A DNA stretch of 64,000 bases from Actinernus sp. WN-2022 (taxonomy: Eukaryota; Cnidaria; Anthozoa; Actiniaria; Actinernidae): contig JAOWCC010000936.1 in NCBI GenBank assembly GCA_030867875.1, positions 13,586,095-13,650,094 on the forward strand, written 5' to 3'. The notes under the pieces were generated by a model, which worked only from the letters and a program-made list of their open reading frames with translations, did no database searches and was not told the origin of the DNA. Shown in pieces: positions 36,026 through 48,245 of the stretch (position 1 is its first letter; the number at the start of each line of letters is the position of its first letter). The translations under genes and the position numbers were made by a program.

Positions 36026-36350
36026 CTGTGAACACAATGCAATATATGGATTAAAGTTCGTTTGAGAATTGGATAAAAAGTATTTAAAGCAAATACAACA
36101 TTAATATTGTGTATGCAGTATCCTATCAGCACAACAAGACATACACAACTATCAATAGCTTGTACCTTTCATTTTGTTCGAAAATTTTAAATTAAATAAT
36201 ATCTACACCACACACCAAAAACGTTTCTTTTGTAAAAGTTAACGAATGAATGAAAATGCTATGGTCAAACGTTCTACATTGAGTTTAATGTACTATTCCA
36301 TGTGAATACTGTTTGCCTGTTTTAACTAATTGGTTTTTCTGTAAACCTAC

Positions 36351-36647
36351 CGCAAATATCTACAACAGTGGTACTTTCAACCTTGCCCCTATAGTTACGG
36401 AACTGGCAGGTGTAGTTTCCCCTGTCCGAGTAACTGACTCGGCTCCACGTTACGGTTGAAGTCTTGATGTACTCTCCAGAAGTACGTATAGTAAAGTCAC
36501 TATCGTTGTTGGCTTGAAGTGGCTTTCCATTCTTCATCCAGGTAACGTTTGGTGCAGGTATGGACTCGGCAGTACAACGTAGTGTAAGGGAATTGTTTGC
36601 AACTATGTCAGCGTAGCGAGGAAGTTCGTAGAGGATAACGGGTCGAG
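36351..36647 (-). CDS. Exon 19: Ig domain, class F, unit 3
   Basis: Phase 1-1, 297 bp. RPVILYELPRYADIVANN, LRCTAESIPAPNVTW, TSTVTWSRVSYSDRGNYTC, ending TTVVDIC. The last cysteine, near residue 99, is a real third cysteine because its whole codon precedes the donor. Confidence 0.92.
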
Positions 36648-36956
36648 CTACCAAAAATAATAATTGATAATTATAAAGGTGATTTGAATAACTATAGAAA
36701 CGTATTTATTGTAGACAAAGAGTACCATATAGGCGCAAGATTATTTGCACTCACCATACTCTTAATAATATTGATACTATCCGATATCAAGGAAACAGCT
36801 TGAAAGGATCAGTACACTGGTAATAAAATGAACTTTAAGTTTTAACGCTACACAGCAACAGGGCCCTACTGAAAATCGCCTCGCCGATTGTTGTTGTTAT
36901 TATTAAGACCAATTGTCACGAAACTTAATAATACAAAAATGTATGTCCATTCTTAC

Positions 36957-37223
36957 CGTGTACAATCAGGTTTGAACTGGTGTTGGCCTTGCCCTCGTCA
37001 TTAGATGCTTCACATGTGTACAGTCCTTCGTCTTCCACGCTCACATTTTGTATCTTCAGTGTCCTATTGTTGTCAATGAGCACGGCATCTGATAACAATA
37101 CACCACGCTTGTACCATTGATATGTAGGCTCCGGGTCAGCATTGGCTTTGCATGTGAAGTTCACCGTCTCGCTTCTCTCTACCACAATGTTTTCTTGTAG
37201 GGGCAATGTTATGATTGGGATAG
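36957..37223 (-). CDS. Exon 18: Ig domain, class G, unit 3
   Basis: Phase 1-1, 267 bp. IPIITLPLQENIVVERSE, FTCKANADPEPTYQWYKRG, DNNRTLKIQNVSVEDEG, LYTCEASNDEGK. A class with no counterpart in the shorter P-L-N trios; it sits only inside the eight-exon units. Confidence 0.92.
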
Positions 37224-37677
37224 CTAGAAAAGGGAGAGAAATACAAAATATCAAGTAACAACATTTGCATAAACTATTTCGTAAATTTTTGACGACTCTT
37301 TTTATCTCCTGTTGTAAAACAAATATAAAATGCAGAAAGTTGTTCAAAGTCTTATTCCATGCAGGGAATTAAAAAAATTATGATTGTTTAGCGTTGCATT
37401 TCTTCTGTACTTACAACAATTTGCGTCATCTCATGGTGGTGGAATCACGGTGACGCAAATCTTGGGAAGTAAGAGGACATACCGCGCTAAACTATAGTAT
37501 TTTCTTTTGTTTTTTTGTTTTTACAAAAGCAAAAATATTCAAGCGGGATGTGCTTTGAAGGCGAGGGAAATATATTTCGTGTAAAAAAAGGATTCTAGCG
37601 CGATATTGCGCAATCAAAAGTGATATTTCACGAGCGATAACGCAATATTTCCTTTGTATTTCCGTAGTCAATGAAGA

Positions 37678-38042
37678 GAATGCTGTGCATGACATGGAAT
37701 CCTGCATTACTGCCATCCAATCGTGGATGCTTGCTGACAAACTCAAACTGAACTTGGATAAGACTGAATTTATTCTCCTTGGCACTAAACAACAATTAGA
37801 TAAATTTAAGGACTGACCATCTGACTGTTAGTGATTGCTCTATACAATATTCACCTGTAGTTAGGATTCTGGGATCCTGGTTCGATGCTAAACTAAAAAT
37901 GCTCAGTCATATTAACAAGATCTGTAGCTCTGGATTTGACTACTTATACGACATTTGTAGAATTGGTAAATACTTATCTCGTTCAGCTACCGAGTCTTTA
38001 ATACACGCGTTTATTACTAGTAGGATTGACTATCAGTTGTAA
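37678..38042 (+). mobile_element. LINE fragment, unit 3 copy, truncated
   Basis: Same CITAIQSWMLADKLKLN frame as 23570-24360. After TATCAGTTGTAA it jumps to GTTCGCTAGGTTA, which in unit 2 lies about 750 bp further on. Confidence 0.72.
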
Positions 38043-38226
38043 GTTCGCTAGGTTAGTTTAGCTTAAACTCGTTCTGATATCCCTCAGTGCGAGGCTAACC
38101 TGGCAAAAACAAAGGATTGCCTTGCTTTGAATACAAGATGGCCACCAGGTGAAAAGAGTGAATGGTAATTGACGAATACAAAGACCAGTATCTGAACAGT
38201 TGTTGTAAAAATATGTTTTTACTTAC

Positions 38227-38490
38227 TGTGAATTGTTAACAGAGCCGATGCTGAGGCTGATCCAACTTTGTTGATGACGTTACATGTGTAGGTGCCTTCA
38301 AAAAGGTTGGTGTTTTTCACATGTGGAACAACTAGCGTACTTCCATTTATAGCGACTGATTGAACCCTTCCTCCGCTGAAACCCCAAGTAACCTCAGGGA
38401 CAGGTACACCGGTGGCTTTGCATCTGAATGTCACATTATCTCCTTCAAGGACAGTCTGATTTTCGGGGAAAACAACAAGCTCTGGGCGAA
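38227..38490 (-). CDS. Exon 17: Ig domain, class N, unit 3
   Basis: Phase 1-1, 264 bp. RPELVVFPENQTVLEGDN, FRCKATGVPVPEVTWGF, GTYTCNVINKVGSASASA. The intron on its low-coordinate side matches that of exon 25, while its high-coordinate flank does not; this helps define the duplication border. Confidence 0.92.
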
Positions 38491-39052
38491 CTAGATAGGA
38501 AAGCATATAAATAAAAACGTTCAATGTGTTAGGTTTTGCAACAAGGGGTATTTAAAGAGCTTCCGTGAACCGAAAGGTTAAATGTGCATTATGGAGATCC
38601 GAGATACATTAATTCATAGTTTCATGAATATGATCGGGACGATTAAGAAATAGGGTTGGAAATTGCATCAAACACTAGTGCGTTTGGAACTGGTTTTCCA
38701 TTGGATGTCAAGATGCATCCACCTGACGAAGCTTCAAAAAAGGGTTTCACCGGGTATCAAGACCCATGCACGTGACAAAATACAGTCCCTCAATTGGACG
38801 AATAACCATGAATTATTAATGAGTTTGAGAACTTTAAATCAATGATAACTAGCTAGGGATTATATGCATGTAACTGGTCTGAATTGATTAATTTTCTTTT
38901 TATTGACGCGTGTGGTACTATGAATTTCAATTCATTAATTTTGAATTTCCTTGAAAGACAGTAATAGCTATGCAAATCAGCTCTTTGGTATAGCATAAAA
39001 ACGTATTTTAATATTGTTTTCTTGCTATAAAGAACAAGAAGATATGACTCAC

Positions 39053-39391
39053 ACAACACTTCAACGGTTTCCTGAATAGGTGTATCACCAAATCCATTGC
39101 TAGCCACACACGTGTAGTTTCCTGCATCCTCGAGAGAAATACCAGCGGTGCGTAGGTAAAGGCGACTGGAAACATTCTGCAAGTTCTGTTTGATGTTACT
39201 ATTGACTATCTGAACCACTTGTCTTGTGTCATTAAGGGTCAGAACGTCAACCTTTTGGATTGTTTTATTTCCTTTTCTCCATTCGATTGATGGCTTAGGA
39301 TAACCACTGGCAAAGCAGTCGATGGTCGTGTTCTCGGTTCCTCGAAGGAAAGACCTCGTATGTGGTAGTGGAACGTAAATGTTCACAGGGA
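39053..39391 (-). CDS. Exon 16: Ig domain, class L, unit 3
   Basis: Phase 1-1, 339 bp, donor GTGAGT. PVNIYVPLPHTRSFLRG, TTIDCFASGYPKPSIEW, VSSRLYLRTAGISLEDAG, NYTCVASNGFGD. Cysteines near residues 26 and 95, tryptophan near 38. Confidence 0.92.
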
Positions 39392-39486
39392 CTGAAACGT
39401 TGAAAGCACAATGACAATGAAGCAGTACCACGTGTTATTATTACGCCTAGTATATGTTATTATTGTGTCTCCTTTGCATCTGAGGA

Positions 39487-39850
39487 TAGCCTGGGTTCCG
39501 AAAACTCGAAGAAATAAAAGGCGAAGAAGCGAGAGAGAGAGAGACGAGGAGAGGAGAGAAGAAAAAGAAGAGCTTCTGGTGTTATCCGTTGAGAATCTCA
39601 CTTCCATGTGCTGAGTTTCAATTCAGTCAAAAACAACACGTAAAACCGGTTTTTCGGAGCCATTGGTAAGCCAATGCAATCACGGTTGCGCCTGGTAGTG
39701 AGTAGATAATCCAATTAGGGTTCAAATTCTGAACCTAATGTTCGCACGGAAGTTAGATTCTCAACGGAAAATACCATAATAATATCTCTCATCTCTCTTT
39801 CTCATCTCTTCGCCTTTTATTTCTTCGAGCCTCTGGCGCCCTGGGTAACC
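39487..39850. mobile_element. MITE-like element with purine-rich arms
   Basis: CTCGAAGAAATAAAAGGCGA followed by a GA-rich run at left; TCTCATCTCTTCGCCTTTTA and TTTCTTCGAG at right. Inner arms CGTTGAGAATCTCACTTCC and GGAAGTTAGATTCTCAACG also pair. Present only in unit 3. Confidence 0.75.
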
Positions 39851-39859
39851 CGAGAATAT

Positions 39860-40840
39860 TAAAGGAGAACTGAAGCGTAAAATCAATTTAGCCCAATGAG
39901 TAGATCTAAGCATGAAAAGACTCATACCAAAAAATTATTTTACTGTGTTTTGCGTCAAAGGAAAGAAAATCTGCAAATCTTCCTCCCAACCGCCGCTAAG
40001 TACAGACGGCTCAATTCCTGTACTCTGTGACGTACGATACGGAGATTAAATTAGTTTTGCCATATTGTTTTCGGCTTCGAATAGATGGACTAACGACTCA
40101 TAATTGCGCACTATTGTGCTTTCTTTGTGCTGAAGATGTGTTTATTTTTCATTGGTATGTATGATGTACGATACGGGGAAAAAGCACTGAATTGAGCCGC
40201 CACTCAGACTAGCTTTATCAGCGGAGAATCGGCTATTTTTTATCTTCAAAACGTATTTACTCTTTTTAGACGTGCACCACAAAGAAATAAAATAGCAGAA
40301 CTTGTTTCTCTTGAATACTAGTTTGTATAGCCGTCGGATTGTTTTAGGGTTCAGTTCTTCTTTAAATGATGGAATTCGCACAATGTAGTTTGAAGACTAT
40401 CTGAACTATGAAACGATCTTGGTTTTTTTTGCAGCTGGACTTAATGGAAGTTATACATATCATGTTAGTGAAAAAGTAAATTAAGGAAGTTACTCCGATT
40501 ACTAAATCAAACAGACCGTATTCGTAAGTCCATAAACTTTACTTAAACACAACCCAATATTTAAATTAAACTAAATGAAATACTTCATTTATGAACGTAT
40601 ATTATATTCCATGCACTCATCGCTTTCATGTAACCTATCATGAATACTCCTGACATGTTAGGGTTTAAAAGTTGGAGTTTGGAAAAACAAAATTTACGGG
40701 TTCATCTCTAGATAAATTTATAGTTTTCTGGATCGTAATTATTTATACTCTTTCACTAACGAATGCGGTACTAATCGAACATGTGTATTCTTGTATGACT
40801 AAGATATACAAAGCATCATTTACGAGGATCCTCTAGGAAG
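39860..40840. other. Intron 15-16, no gene seen
   Basis: Unique AT-rich sequence. Plus and minus open stretches are short and have no domain signature. Confidence 0.4.
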
Positions 40841-40846
40841 ACTCAC

Positions 40847-41113
40847 CTTTTATTTCCACAATCACGCCCATAGTAGTATTTCCAGCTCTATTTACCGCCA
40901 CACATCGGTATTTTCCTTCATCCTCTATGATTGCATTATCTATAACAAGAGTTATCTTTCTGTCGTATAACCTTGCACGCGTCAGATTGCTAGATCCATC
41001 CTTACTCCACGTCACAACCGGTTGTGGGTCGCCATTTACCACACATGTTAGATTGATTTGGTTGTTTATAACAATTGTTGTGCTGCCAGTAATCTTCCAT
41101 ATTCTAGGTAACA
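40847..41113 (-). CDS. Exon 15: Ig domain, class P, unit 3
   Basis: Phase 1-1, 267 bp, donor GGTGAGTC. LPRIWKITGSTTIVINNQ, LTCVVNGDPQPVVTW, KYRCVAVNRAGNTT. It is clearly the most diverged of the three copies (exons 23 and 31 differ from each other at hardly any residue). Confidence 0.92.
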
Positions 41114-41789
41114 CTGGGTAAGAGATAACGAGAGAGGTGAAACGATGGACAAAATAAATTTCCAATGCCTATATGATTGTGCCTTGATGACGGTATCTGC
41201 ACTCCGATTCGTCTCAGCTCACTACATTTTCAAACATTTGCTTTTACTTTTTCTTTGACACGTTTTGTGTTAGGTAAAATACCTTTTACCGTCTATTACG
41301 GTCTCCGATTGACTGTTGAGTGGTAGTACGCAGATACCGTTATGTGGTTTTATGCTGACAATCCACTGAAAATATATTCGGGAGATGGACATAAGATCCA
41401 ATTAAATACGAATATAATTACACTAGCGTTAGAGCAGTTTTTGATCGAGTGTCGAAAGCAACAAGTGGTTGCTGTGGTTTTGCGTAGCTTTTCTATTGAC
41501 TATTCTATTTTCCGTGCGCAAATCTTATTTATTAAGCTTAAAGCGTGCATTTCTATTCGCATATCGAAGTTCTTTCATTGCATTGGTCTTGTAACTTTTT
41601 GCGTTGTTTAACTTCTAGCGGTTGAGCCGAAAAGTTGTGTGCGTTTTTGCGGTTGAGCGAAAAAAAGCGGGTTATAATCAACTTTCGATATTCAAGATAG
41701 CGAACTACACGTAGGTAAACTAAATAATTACGAATCAGAGTTTTGTACAATCAAATCAACAATCGCTGTGCCGATATATCATTTGAAAA

Positions 41790-41890
41790 AAGGCAAAAGG
41801 CAATATCGTTCTTTTAGAAACAGCAATATCGTTTTTCAGAAACAGCAATAACGTTTTTGAAAACAGCAATATCGGCGATATTGCTGAGAG
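41790..41890. repeat. Short tandem repeat AACAGCAATATCGTTTTT
   Basis: Four imperfect copies of GAAACAGCAATATCGTTTTT, about 24 bp each, followed by GGCGATATTGC, which can pair back to AGCAATATCG. Confidence 0.65.
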
Positions 41891-42384
41891 CAATTGCTGC
41901 TCAGCAGTATCGGGGCATTAGCGTGAAGAAGTTTGCATCTTGACTGTAGGTTATAATTACTAAAATCCAACATGGCCGATGTAAGAATTTATCAGCGAGC
42001 GAGATAACCATTGGTGTGAAATTACAGGAGAGCGCTTTAGTTTTACTTCTTCGACACATAAAATATATTCGCTTATGCCTATGGAGAGAATAAATGTCAA
42101 ATTAACAGAAAAACGTGTTCATTCTCGTTTTCTGTGAGCGATTGTTTACCATGCATGTACATGTAGTCGAACTGAAGAGGGGAAGTTTACAAGTACAAGC
42201 AAAAAGTTAAAAACATGTATCTGAAACATCAAATTAAAATTTTATTTGACCACTTTAAAGCAGAAAAGTTCTTTGTTTGTGCATATAGAATACTAGTATG
42301 TTTCTAGCTCTCGAGCTTGTAGTCTAATAGTAAATAAGAACTTGCTGTAAGAAGAAATATATGTCGGTAAAGTTAAACGACTCT

Positions 42385-42650
42385 AGGGTGACCAGTCATT
42401 ATTTAAGTTGGAATTGGGGGGGGGGGGGAGAAATTAAATAAAAATCAAGACCCCTCGTGAGCCTGCATTTCTTTAAGCAACCCCCCACCTCCTCCCTCAG
42501 ATCTTTCATAATTTTAAGGACCCTTAAAACATTTTGAGACCCCCTTTTTCTCCAATATTGTTTTCCGAGTCCGGCCCCCCTCCCTCATTTTCTCCTCTTC
42601 CCCCCCCCCCCCCCCCCCCCCTTTCCAACTTAAATAATGACTAGTCCCCT
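42385..42650. mobile_element. Inverted-repeat element with G and C homopolymers
   Basis: GGTGACCAGTCATTATTTAA and its inverse TTAAATAATGACTAGTCCCC border the element. Just inside lie a run of 13 G (42416-42428) and a run of 22 C (42600-42621), with pyrimidine-rich DNA between. Confidence 0.75.
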
Positions 42651-43300
42651 ATGTGTAGAGGAATAGAGGAAACTGAAATTCGTATGTGATCAGTTATTAG
42701 AAACCGTGCTGTTTTAATGTGAAGAATCCCTAAAAAATACTCATATTTGACACACATAGTGTAACAAAGCTGAGCTACCCATGAGCGTTAATTTTCGACG
42801 AAGTAAAAATCAAGCTTATAAACTTCGATCGAATACCGATTTTTATCGCATTGTCTTCCTCTTCCATACTTCGCGAAGAAGCTCCGGGAAAACACCAAGC
42901 AAATATAGCATTAAAACATTTCAGGAATTGCATCCTTCGATGCCATGCTTTTTGTTGGAAAAGGCTTCCATCTTGAACTGCGAGGGGAAGTAAACGGGTC
43001 GAGACAACTTGAACATTGTAGCGAAAAAGACTGCTGTCTAAGAAGTGGGAAAGAACGACCGTCATTCGTTGTAAACTCCTCCAAGGTAATGTGTACCATC
43101 AATTGTTCTTCCTGCACGCTCTAAATATGTCCAAGTGATTGTCTCCTAAAATAGTAGCGCGTAAACGAGGCATGTGATATTTACTGCACCGAAGTTTGCA
43201 ATCGATCTGTCATGTTTAGACACCAAAGTAAAGACATTGTTAGGGTCTTCTCACATTTGAATGCGTGGAAAGTTTGAGTAATAACATGGTTCGTAGCAAT

Positions 43301-43427
43301 ATTTGGTATAAATACCACGAGTGATATTTCAAAATTGCTCGTAATATCACGAGCGCTAGCCGCGTTCGAAGCGGTGAGTGATGTTACGGACAATTTTGAA
43401 ATATTGTGAGCGGTATTTATACCAAAT
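43301..43427. mobile_element. Palindromic MITE-like element
   Basis: ATTTGGTATAAATACCACGA and CGGTATTTATACCAAAT; inner AGTGATATTTCAAAATTG and CAATTTTGAAATATTGTG. Near-complete hairpin around CGCGTTCGAAGCG. Confidence 0.8.
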
Positions 43428-44296
43428 AATTATCACATACATATCATGCTATTATTTGTTAGATAATATGTGCTAAGAAATGTACTGAAAAAAGCATATT
43501 TTCTTTAAGGTTCAAGGTGGGGTTTGTTTACTTCATTGCTGTTCAAACGAATAATTGAAAATGCTGAAAGCGGTTGGCGGATCATTTAGCTAATTGTAAA
43601 GTAATATGAAAAGCGAAACCTCAGATTAATCAATAATAATCGACTGCAGCTAAAACCAAATAGCTAAGCTGTGAATAAACGTTAATTTCGGAAGCAAGTA
43701 TACTAACAAAAAGCAAAGTTTATTTGACTTCATTATATCTCCGAGCAAAATTGTCACTTTCCGTTTTAAGACAGTTGCATTTCCAAGAAAAACTTTACAT
43801 TAAAAAAAGGTGACAGCCCAATTCTCAATTGAAATTCAAACTGCTACAAGAAGAATTGTCCTCAGGCAACTTGGACAATATTTGAATCGACAATCTCATG
43901 CCAAACGTTCACATACGGCCAAGGGTTTCTTGTCAATGGATGACAAAAACAAAACAAAGAAAAGAAAAGTCAAAAGTAAACTCGGCTTACTTTGTCCTTG
44001 AATATGCTCAGATGTTCCTGGAAAGCTTTTACGTTTGAGCGAGATGAATATACATTTTCGGTCCTGAGGACGAGGGCTTCCACTTTATTCAAACTACCCG
44101 CTAGGTCGAGTCAGCACTCAGCCTTGAAAATCACTCAAATTCAGATTGCGTTGGCATAAGATAACATTATCAATCCATACATTTTCTTTCCTTTGAATTC
44201 CAAAATTTTCAATTCTCTATAACGTGTTACATCCGCTTGGAATTGTACAGACCTTGCATGAAACCCGGGGGCACCGTTTTCATAATAAAGTTAAGC

Positions 44297-44511
44297 ATGC
44301 GCGGATCCAGACCGTTTCCACAGTTTTACGGAAAACGGTCAGATTTTGTCCATCTGTTTTTGGTAGCCTCTCAAAAGGAAATATTGCATCGAAAACGCTG
44401 GAAATAGCATTTCAGAGCTTATAAATTTCAAAATTTCCTTCGGCGCTTGTTTAGTATGTACCTTCGTTTAGCTCGAAAAACGGTCAGTTTTGCCCCCTGG
44501 ATCCGCGCCTG
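44297..44511. mobile_element. MITE-like element with GCGCGGATCCAG ends
   Basis: ATGCGCGGATCCAG at left and CTGGATCCGCGCC at right are reverse complements; AAAACGGTCAG occurs twice inside as a direct repeat (44331 and 44476). Confidence 0.65.
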
Positions 44512-45009
44512 GTAAGCTATGTGAGGCATTGGGCCCCAAAGCAGTACCCGGTTTCCAAAAGGAAATATCTTTAATTTACTAGAATTGACAGTTAATTTTG
44601 CTTCGAAACTTTGGTTTACCAAATTGGGTTCTAAGCCTGACGTGTATGTCCTACTACCTCCCACTACTTGGAGCTTGTAATTACACGGAAATACCACTCC
44701 TCTTAGCCTATCAAAATTCGGAGCTTAATTGTGAGACTTGTAATTGCATTAATTCACGCGCTTCAGGCTTATTTCGTCTGACTTGCTTGGTTGCAATTTG
44801 AGAAAATAAAGAACTAAATAAATAAATGTATTACCTAAAAATACACTGTAAGTTGAGAGTACATCTATAACCAAATACAAATATCGACCTACAACACATT
44901 TATTCAATAAATAACCTTTTTTTCTTCTGAGACAATGTGTTACTATGTTTTCGTGGTAGAAATAAAAACACTTGCTCGCTGGGAAAACAATAAGAAGGGA
45001 TGGACTTAC

Positions 45010-45273
45010 CATCGACGGTTAGCTTAGCAGTGTAGCTCGTATTTCCCGCCCTGCTGTAAGCAGTGCACGTGTAGTTACCCTCGGAGTCGATGTTTCGGAC
45101 ATTTTTCAATCGCAGTGTTCCGTCAACAACCGTATGATTCCATAGAATGGCCTGACCATTGAACGTCCATGCTATGCTTGGCGTCGGAACTCCAGAAGAC
45201 TTGCATTCAAAAGTTACATCTGAACCTTGCAGGACTATTTGATCACTACTTGCCAACTCGAGTATTGGTCGAA
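45010..45273 (-). CDS. Exon 14: Ig domain, class N
   Basis: Phase 1-1, 264 bp. RPILELASSDQIVLQGSDVTF, CKSSGVPTPSIAWTFNG, EGNYTCTAYSRAGNTS and LTVDG. It is the last exon before the three eight-exon units; a 3.9 kb repeat-rich intron separates it from exon 15. Confidence 0.9.
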
Positions 45274-45443
45274 CTTAAGAAAAAGAAATAAAAACAATAC
45301 AAACATTATAACAAGCACATATTACAGCGTGCGACATCAAAGCCTCTTTCTGGTTCCAATACACTGTACGCTGTTTCAGATAATCACCATTAGTTGGAAA
45401 AATAATTTAAAGGAAAAGTTTACTTTTAAATTAACTAAATCTA

Positions 45444-45573
45444 ATAGGCCTTATGCATGATGATGTCACGTGATCACCACCAAACCTCATTTTCGCACAA
45501 CATTTCCTCTCAACACAAAAGTGAGGCTTTGTGGTGATGACAAAAGCTTTACAACATCACGCATAAGGGCTAT
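45444..45573. mobile_element. Palindromic element next to exon 14
   Basis: ATAGGCCTTATGCATGATGA / CATCACGCATAAGGGCTAT and CACCACCAAACCTCATTTT / AAAAGTGAGGCTTTGTGGTG are inverted pairs. A second small palindrome (GCATGTTGGTGTACAG / CTGTACACCAACATG) follows at 45602-45655. Confidence 0.72.
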
Positions 45574-45870
45574 GGATCCTTTGCACTTTATGTCATAGCC
45601 GGCATGTTGGTGTACAGTTAACAATAGATTCCTCGTTGTTCTGTACACCAACATGGCCGCCATGCCCTTTGCCGGTCATTTAAATCTCTGGGGATTGAGT
45701 GCAAACCATCTATTCAGTTATTGAAAGCCACCTTTCTTATTAACAATTCATGAACACCTACATTGTAATTTGTTTTAAATACAGTATGAATTTATGATAA
45801 AAGATTGAGAATTAAAACAAAATACCAACTTTATATAATCTTTTTTTAATTAGAAGCTTATCGCCCAATT

Positions 45871-46134
45871 CGTAGTTCTTGATAGGTAACCAAGCCTTAG
45901 CCTCGCATGGAGGCTGGAGTTGACCCTGCACTGATACAAACCCTCTTTCTATGAATATGGATATATTTTGATTATCATGCTAACTAGATACAAGCCATGG
46001 AGAATGGAGTTGACCCTGCACTAATACAAACCCTCTTTCTATGAATATGAATAGATTTTGATTATCATGCTAACTAGATGCCTCGATGTCGCGAAAAGCT
46101 TGGTTACCTTTGAAAATGGCGGTCAAGGACTACG
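45871..46134. mobile_element. MITE-like element with internal duplication
   Basis: Same family as 13184-13368. Ends CGTAGTTCTTGATAGGTAACC and GGTTACCTTTGAAAATGG..GGACTACG. About 75 bp inside (GGAGTTGACCCTGCACT to ATCATGCTAACTAGAT) is present twice in tandem. Confidence 0.72.
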
Positions 46135-46285
46135 AATGGGACTATTTATTAAAATCTTAACAACAAGATAAAAGGAACTTGTCTTGTTTTGTGGAAGATT
46201 AAGATGGATGAAAATCGATGAATATTTCTATATCTATTTAAAAATGTATGATAGGTGAACCACTCTCGAATGTCAATATACTTAC

Positions 46286-46624
46286 AAATAACTTCCACAT
46301 TTCTCTGAGCAGGTTTACCCTTCACTCCATTCGCCGCCGCGCACGTGTACTTCCCAGCCTCGTTGTACGTGAGCCCAGCAGTCCGTAGATACAAACGGCT
46401 TGTTACGTTATCTAATGGTTGTGTGATCGTATTGGCGATAATCTGAACAACTCTCAGTGTGTCGTTTCTAGAGAGAGAGCTCACCGAAGGGATGGTACTA
46501 TTTGATTTACTCCAGCGCACATTCGGTTTTGGTTTTCCGTTTCCATAACAGTCGATTGATTTATTAATGTCATTTTTTGTAAATATCCTCAACGCAGGAG
46601 GAGATATAAACACGCTTGCTGGAA
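46286..46624 (-). CDS. Exon 13: Ig domain, class L
   Basis: Phase 1-1, 339 bp. SIDCYGNGKPKP, VRWSKSN, SRNDTLRVVQI, VTSRLYLRTAGLTYNEAG and KYTC. All class L landmarks are present; Cys-to-Cys spacing is about 69 residues. Confidence 0.9.
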
Positions 46625-47176
46625 CTGAAAAGAATATAAAGAAAACAGTGTAAGTATTATAACCGGCCTGTATTTAACTTCCTCGCCTGAAATATTTAAG
46701 GTTACAGACTGGCGTGCGTGTTTTATTGACAAAATAATTGAGGCTGAATTGAAGGCCGAATGCTGTATGAAGAAATGTTGAGTTCATCGTACCGAGTCAG
46801 CAAGTGAATGTATTTGTCCATAAAACACAAACATAAAATCTCTAACCCTTTCAATATTCCAACTGAGCAAACAGCGTGCTGTGGTCACCAATAAAGTATT
46901 GTCATTAGCCAATCACCTGCTTGGATGTTGTACTGTGCACGAAGTTGGGATAGTAATGTTAATTATTGTACCACAACCAACTGATTAAGATATTTTCAAG
47001 TTATAAATACATCTGTTTTTTATATATTTACGTTCGAATTCATGTCTGCAGTTTAAAGTATTAGTTTAATATTTAAACAGCGGCAATACAGAATTGAGAA
47101 GACTATCGTTAACATTTTCAGTTATCTTGATAGGCAGTTAAATGAAAGGAACAACTTCAGTATTATAATTGCTTAC

Positions 47177-47443
47177 CTTTGACGATGACTTGTACGCTTT
47201 TTGTTGAATTTCCAGCCCTGTTTGATGCTACACATGTGCAGACAGCCTCATCTGTTATCGTGACATTCTTTATCTCGAGTATTCTGTTATTGTCATACAA
47301 TGTAGCTCTTGGTATGTTACGAGATCCATTCTTTTCCCAGCGTACTATGGGGTATGGGTCCCCCTCTACCACGCATGTCAATGTTATGGTGTCGCCTGCG
47401 ATAACCGTTGTATCCCCAGTAATATTCGAGACCCGTGTGGCAA
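47177..47443 (-). CDS. Exon 12: Ig domain, class P
   Basis: Phase 1-1, 267 bp. ATRVSNITGDTTVIAGD, MTCVVEGDPYP, VRWEKNGS, NRAGNST near the end. The strand F tyrosine is cysteine (AVCTC instead of AVYTC), adding a third cysteine to the domain. Confidence 0.88.
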
Positions 47444-47459
47444 CTGCAGTAACAATAAG

Positions 47460-48240
47460 GATGACGTAAGATGGTGGTTAGCTCAAATAATTAATTACTT
47501 CGGTTTATCTTTCACAAAAAGACAATTTGCTGGCCCTTGTTTAGATGTTCTTGGGAAAACGCCTAATCTGTTTTGGGATCTCTCCATTTTTATCGTAATA
47601 CATGTTCATAGATCACCAAGGATGAAGTCTAGTTTGGTGAAAATTTATAAGTTATCCTAAGAGCCGAAAATAACTGTCAGTGAATAATTACTAATTGGCC
47701 ATGGCCGAAAAGAGGAAAGGACTGGGTTTCAGTTGTATGTGCAGTGCACCATGGGTATCGGTTTTTCCACGTTCGTAAACAACATGGCGTCCTTAGGGAG
47801 AAGTGACGTAATACTGCAGTTTTTCTCTAAATGAAAGATCAAGACCGTTCCTCTGTTGTATCCAATAGGATGAGATATATTAGACATCGTCATCAGCAGG
47901 AGTTCCAAGTGGTAAAGTGCAATATATCATGAGAATCCTTTAACAACAACTGCGATACGATAAACTTCGAACAACCAACTAGTTCCCATTATTGTCAGGT
48001 TCTTGGTAGAATGTCTAGATATAAATGAAGGTTATAGTAATATTCAATAATTATTTGTTGCCGAGTATCTTCCTCCTTCTAGACCTACCCATGATGCATA
48101 TCATTAGAACACAGTACTTTCCTCATTTCGGTAGTGGCCTCACATTTCCAGTAGCAAAAAGCATAAAACAAATCATAAAGTCCTAATGTCATGCTAAATG
48201 TCCATACGAAAAGGTTTTCATTACGTAATCAGCAAACATA
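47460..48240. other. Intron 11-12, no gene seen
   Basis: Unique sequence, no repeat with clear borders found. Confidence 0.4.
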
Positions 48241-48245
48241 CTCAC

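Noticed and set aside
43810..44001. Plus-strand lysine-rich open frame as a gene or histone-like exon
   Set aside because: Short, no domain signature, in a 3.9 kb repeat-filled intron of the main gene.
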